Positions 61,801 through 64,000 of a DNA stretch of 64,000 bases are shown here, piece after piece. This stretch comes from Thiohalomonas denitrificans (lineage in GTDB: Bacteria; Pseudomonadota; Gammaproteobacteria; Thiohalomonadales; Thiohalomonadaceae), in contig NZ_FMWD01000008.1 in assembly GCF_900102855.1 (NCBI RefSeq), positions 117,118-181,117 on the forward strand, given 5' to 3'. Below the pieces are notes generated by a model. It was not told the DNA's origin. It saw only the letters and a list, made by a program, of their open reading frames with translations, and searched no databases. Numbering within the stretch: position 1 is the stretch's first letter; every line of letters starts with the position of its first letter. The position numbers and the translations under genes are program-made.

Positions 61801-63348
61801 TTACGCCTCCGCGCTGTTGATTGTGTCGAATTCGATTCGGCATTTTGTCGTTTCTGTCGCATATAGCTCTAGTACATACCCTTGTTCGTCCTCAGGTGCT
61901 GAAGAATCCCTCGTCAGCTTTGTTACCATATCAGTAAACAGGGTTCGTTTTTTCGGCAGCTTAACCGTGGTGCCGAACAGTTCTATACACTCGCCGTCTT
62001 CTTCCACGAGATACGTGACGGGCCCTTCATTGCTAAAAGCTTCTCGCTCGTTCACTACAGTAGCTGTAGCGACCAGTTCGCCATCTGCGAATTCAGGATT
62101 GTACTCGCCTTTATAGATCGACACGCTATTCATAATTTTATTATGTTGAGCATCTGTGAGCAGAAAATCACTTGCAAATTTGACCTCTTGGTGGAGGAAG
62201 GGGGCTAGCTCGGCGGCCGCTTTGATGTAGGTAAGCAGCACATTCGTCTGCCTAACGAACTCTTCTTGGGAAACCTGTAAACCATGGCCGCTTGATATCT
62301 CTATTCCATTTACTTCTAGTGAAGTATTCACTTCCCAGCCCTCTACCAATCGAGCGAAAAGTCGCTGAAGTTTATTGAGGTGTGGTAGCGTAGTTATGGG
62401 TTTTCCTTCCCAATTCATCAAGTTGAGTTGGATATTGATCCGAGCCTTAATTTTAGAAAATGATTTTCGGTAGTGAAACCGAAAAAGTCTCCCGCACGCG
62501 TAACCATCGTATATATACGATTCGGAACCCACGGACACGGTTCCATGTATATCGTCAAAGATAACGGTCTCAGCTGTGGTTGGGTGTCGTAGCCAAAGCT
62601 TTTGAAGCGCCGGATGTGGTTGAGGTGAGATTGACAGCTTCCCTTGCGGACTTCCCTGCATGAGTTGCTGCAAAAGGTCGGAACCTTTGACTGAAAGGTT
62701 TTCGGTATCAATTTCAAAACGCTCGCCGTGATCTTCGAGCCGGCTGAATTTTTCAGCAACCTCCTCGAAGCTTGCCCCTCCAAAAGTCATTGAGATGTGT
62801 GCATCTTCCTTTGCGTGGATCTCGTAGTAAGTGACATCGTTATGATGCGCGGTTCGTACGAGAAAACGTGGGTCTAGGTTCTGTAGAGCTTGGGAGGTCG
62901 CGGTATGCACGTTGTCAATCGCGTTGACGATATAGTTTTTCGGCATACCGGTGAGGGCCGTCGCTACGGTATCAATAGTATCGCTTTGGCTCGGTAACCG
63001 CTTTCCAAGTTCCGCACGCGCTAACGCCTCCGCGCGGGACTTCCAATCATGCAGACTCTCGACGCTATATCGTCCCTCATCCTTATCTATGTCAATCGAG
63101 CAGTTTGAGCAAAGCCAGATGGCGTTATCGATTGACCTACGAGATTCCACGGTCATTTTCGGGTCATACCTGGGGCCGCCGGGCGCTGCTGCGCAAATAT
63201 GCGCCGCGATTCCTATAGAATTCACCCGGCTAGGGGATTCTGACGTACCCGCAGTGGTGGGCACCCGGCAGCTCGGGTTTGAGCACCTGTTGCCCACGCG
63301 GGCACGTAGGCGCTCTATAGTTGCTTTTGTGAACTCGTCCCTGGCCAT
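61801..63348 (-). CDS. HNH nuclease with unknown C-terminal domain
   Basis: 515 residues. Residues 1-103 are an HNH-type treble clef: Cys22 and Cys27 (CSNPSC), AAHICAAAPGGPRYD with His50, NAIWLCSNC (Asn75, Cys80, Cys83) and IDIDKDEGRYSVESLHDWK. This version of the domain is typical of predicted defence nucleases, where it is fused to sensors or membrane domains. The remaining 400 residues are soluble, AT-rich in codons and without a family I recognise; they probably sense or regulate. The gene stands alone. Confidence 0.78.
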   Translation of the reverse strand: MARDEFTKATIERLRARVGNRCSNPSCRVPTTAGTSESPSRVNSIGIAAHICAAAPGGPRYDPKMTVESRRSIDNAIWLCSNCSIDIDKDEGRYSVESLHDWKSRAEALARAELGKRLPSQSDTIDTVATALTGMPKNYIVNAIDNVHTATSQALQNLDPRFLVRTAHHNDVTYYEIHAKEDAHISMTFGGASFEEVAEKFSRLEDHGERFEIDTENLSVKGSDLLQQLMQGSPQGKLSISPQPHPALQKLWLRHPTTAETVIFDDIHGTVSVGSESYIYDGYACGRLFRFHYRKSFSKIKARINIQLNLMNWEGKPITTLPHLNKLQRLFARLVEGWEVNTSLEVNGIEISSGHGLQVSQEEFVRQTNVLLTYIKAAAELAPFLHQEVKFASDFLLTDAQHNKIMNSVSIYKGEYNPEFADGELVATATVVNEREAFSNEGPVTYLVEEDGECIELFGTTVKLPKKRTLFTDMVTKLTRDSSAPEDEQGYVLELYATETTKCRIEFDTINSAEA

Positions 63349-63669
63349 AGCTCCTCGGGCACGTGGTGGGCTATATCAATGAAGCTCGGAGGCTACCTAG
63401 AATTCGTATCATCGCAAGACCCCACCCCTTCTGCCAAATACCAAGCTATTTAGCCAAAATCATTTTGTCGCGTAATAACCTAAACGAACGCTATGTCACG
63501 TCGGAACACTCCGTCAACCTGACAGGAATTCCGGGGACAGTGCGCTTAAACTCCGCCTCTGCCGAATGGCCGCTTTGGGTCGATTCTGTTGAAAAACTGG
63601 CGACTAGCTTGGCGCTGGATCATGGATGTGATCTAATCGGTGTTAGAACTCATTCTGGGATCGAAGCCG
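63349..63669. other. Gap before transposase gene
   Basis: 321 bases. GGAATTCCGGGGACAG lies at 63525-63540, a copy of the GACAGT repeat family. The left end of the insertion sequence must lie here, but its terminal inverted repeat cannot be defined without the right end. Confidence 0.4.
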
Positions 63670-64000
63670 ATGATGGGTCAGCTGCCGGGCTCGCAAAACG
63701 AACTGTTCTACGACTTCAACATTGAGCAGTTCATCCCCGAAAACCACCTCTTGCGCCAGATAGACCGATTTCTCGATCTCAGTGATCTGCGCGGCTATCT
63801 TGCTCCGTTTTATAGCCCCACGGGTCGGCCATCTGTTGATCCTGAGCTGATGGTTCGGATGCTGCTGGTAGGGTACTGTTTCGGTATCCGATCCGAGCGG
63901 CGGTTATGTGAAGAGGTGCACCTGAACCTTGCTTATCGGTGGTTCTGCCGGCTCGGCCTTGAAGGCGAAGTGCCTAATCATTCGACGTTTTCAAAGAATC
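63670..64000 (+). CDS. IS1182/IS5-type transposase, N-terminal part cut by window
   Basis: 110 codons from ATG 63670 or ATG 63673 to the window end. The opening reads MGQLPGSQNELFYDFN, then HLLRQIDRFLDLSDLRGYL, GRPSVDPELMVRMLLVGYC and ERRLCEEVHLNLAYRWFCRL, the conserved N-terminal transposase domain (DUF772) of IS1182-like elements. The catalytic DDE part lies beyond the window. It shows that the accessory region continues to the right. Confidence 0.88.
   Translation, partial: MMGQLPGSQNELFYDFNIEQFIPENHLLRQIDRFLDLSDLRGYLAPFYSPTGRPSVDPELMVRMLLVGYCFGIRSERRLCEEVHLNLAYRWFCRLGLEGEVPNHSTFSKN

Noticed and set aside
63363..63725. A 120-codon plus-strand frame before the transposase
   Set aside because: It overlaps the transposase start in another frame, has no ribosome site and covers repeat DNA.

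Overview
The window looks like the chromosome of a GC-rich gammaproteobacterium. Rep helicase, an interrupted comM/yifB, a NosL-like lipoprotein, a c5-type cytochrome, DUF2189 and Chromatiales-like dispersed palindromes all fit, but no gene fixes the genus. It falls into three parts.

Part 1 (1-23.3 kb) is one co-directional block on the + strand: a TPR protein cut by the window start, a TPR lipoprotein, a small secreted protein, an ExbB/TolQ channel protein, two ExbD/TolR proteins and a TonB-like transducer with an AgmX/PglI-type C-terminus. After a 0.43 kb gap come a 4138-codon DUF11-repeat surface protein and a 1740-codon outer-membrane protein with three OmpA-like domains and a C-terminal beta-barrel. 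I read this as a proton-motive-force-driven envelope machine with its giant surface product and outer-membrane partner.

Part 2 (23.3-32.16 kb) is ordinary chromosome: a membrane protein, tRNA-Arg(CCG), an EamA transporter, a NosL-like lipoprotein, a c5-type cytochrome, a DUF2189 protein, rep, a 58-aa membrane protein and the 3' part of comM. The gaps are full of small palindromic repeats and a 14-copy heptamer array.

Part 3 (32.157 kb to the window end) is accessory DNA. A Tn7-like element (tnsA-tniA-tniB-tniQ) enters comM at 32156/32157; its right end is not seen. Behind it lie: a three-gene operon (SLATT-like membrane protein, kinase-ORC/CDC6-like ATPase fusion, Rossmann-like sensor) that may be an undescribed conflict system; a lone DUF4338 (DruA-type) protein; decayed nuclease and SRAP genes; a ChaN-like protein; a glycine/alanine-rich predicted membrane effector; a five-gene MORC/Z1/PD-(D/E)XK operon with a sigma-region-4/HARE-like protein and no methyltransferase; a RelA/SpoT-type alarmone synthetase; an HNH nuclease; and the start of an IS1182-type transposase. 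Codon use changes from gene to gene. The 39.4-44 kb and 60.2-63.3 kb genes are clearly more AT-rich than the rest, which suggests stepwise acquisition.

All calls come from reading the sequence. No database search was possible, so family names rest on recognised motifs.
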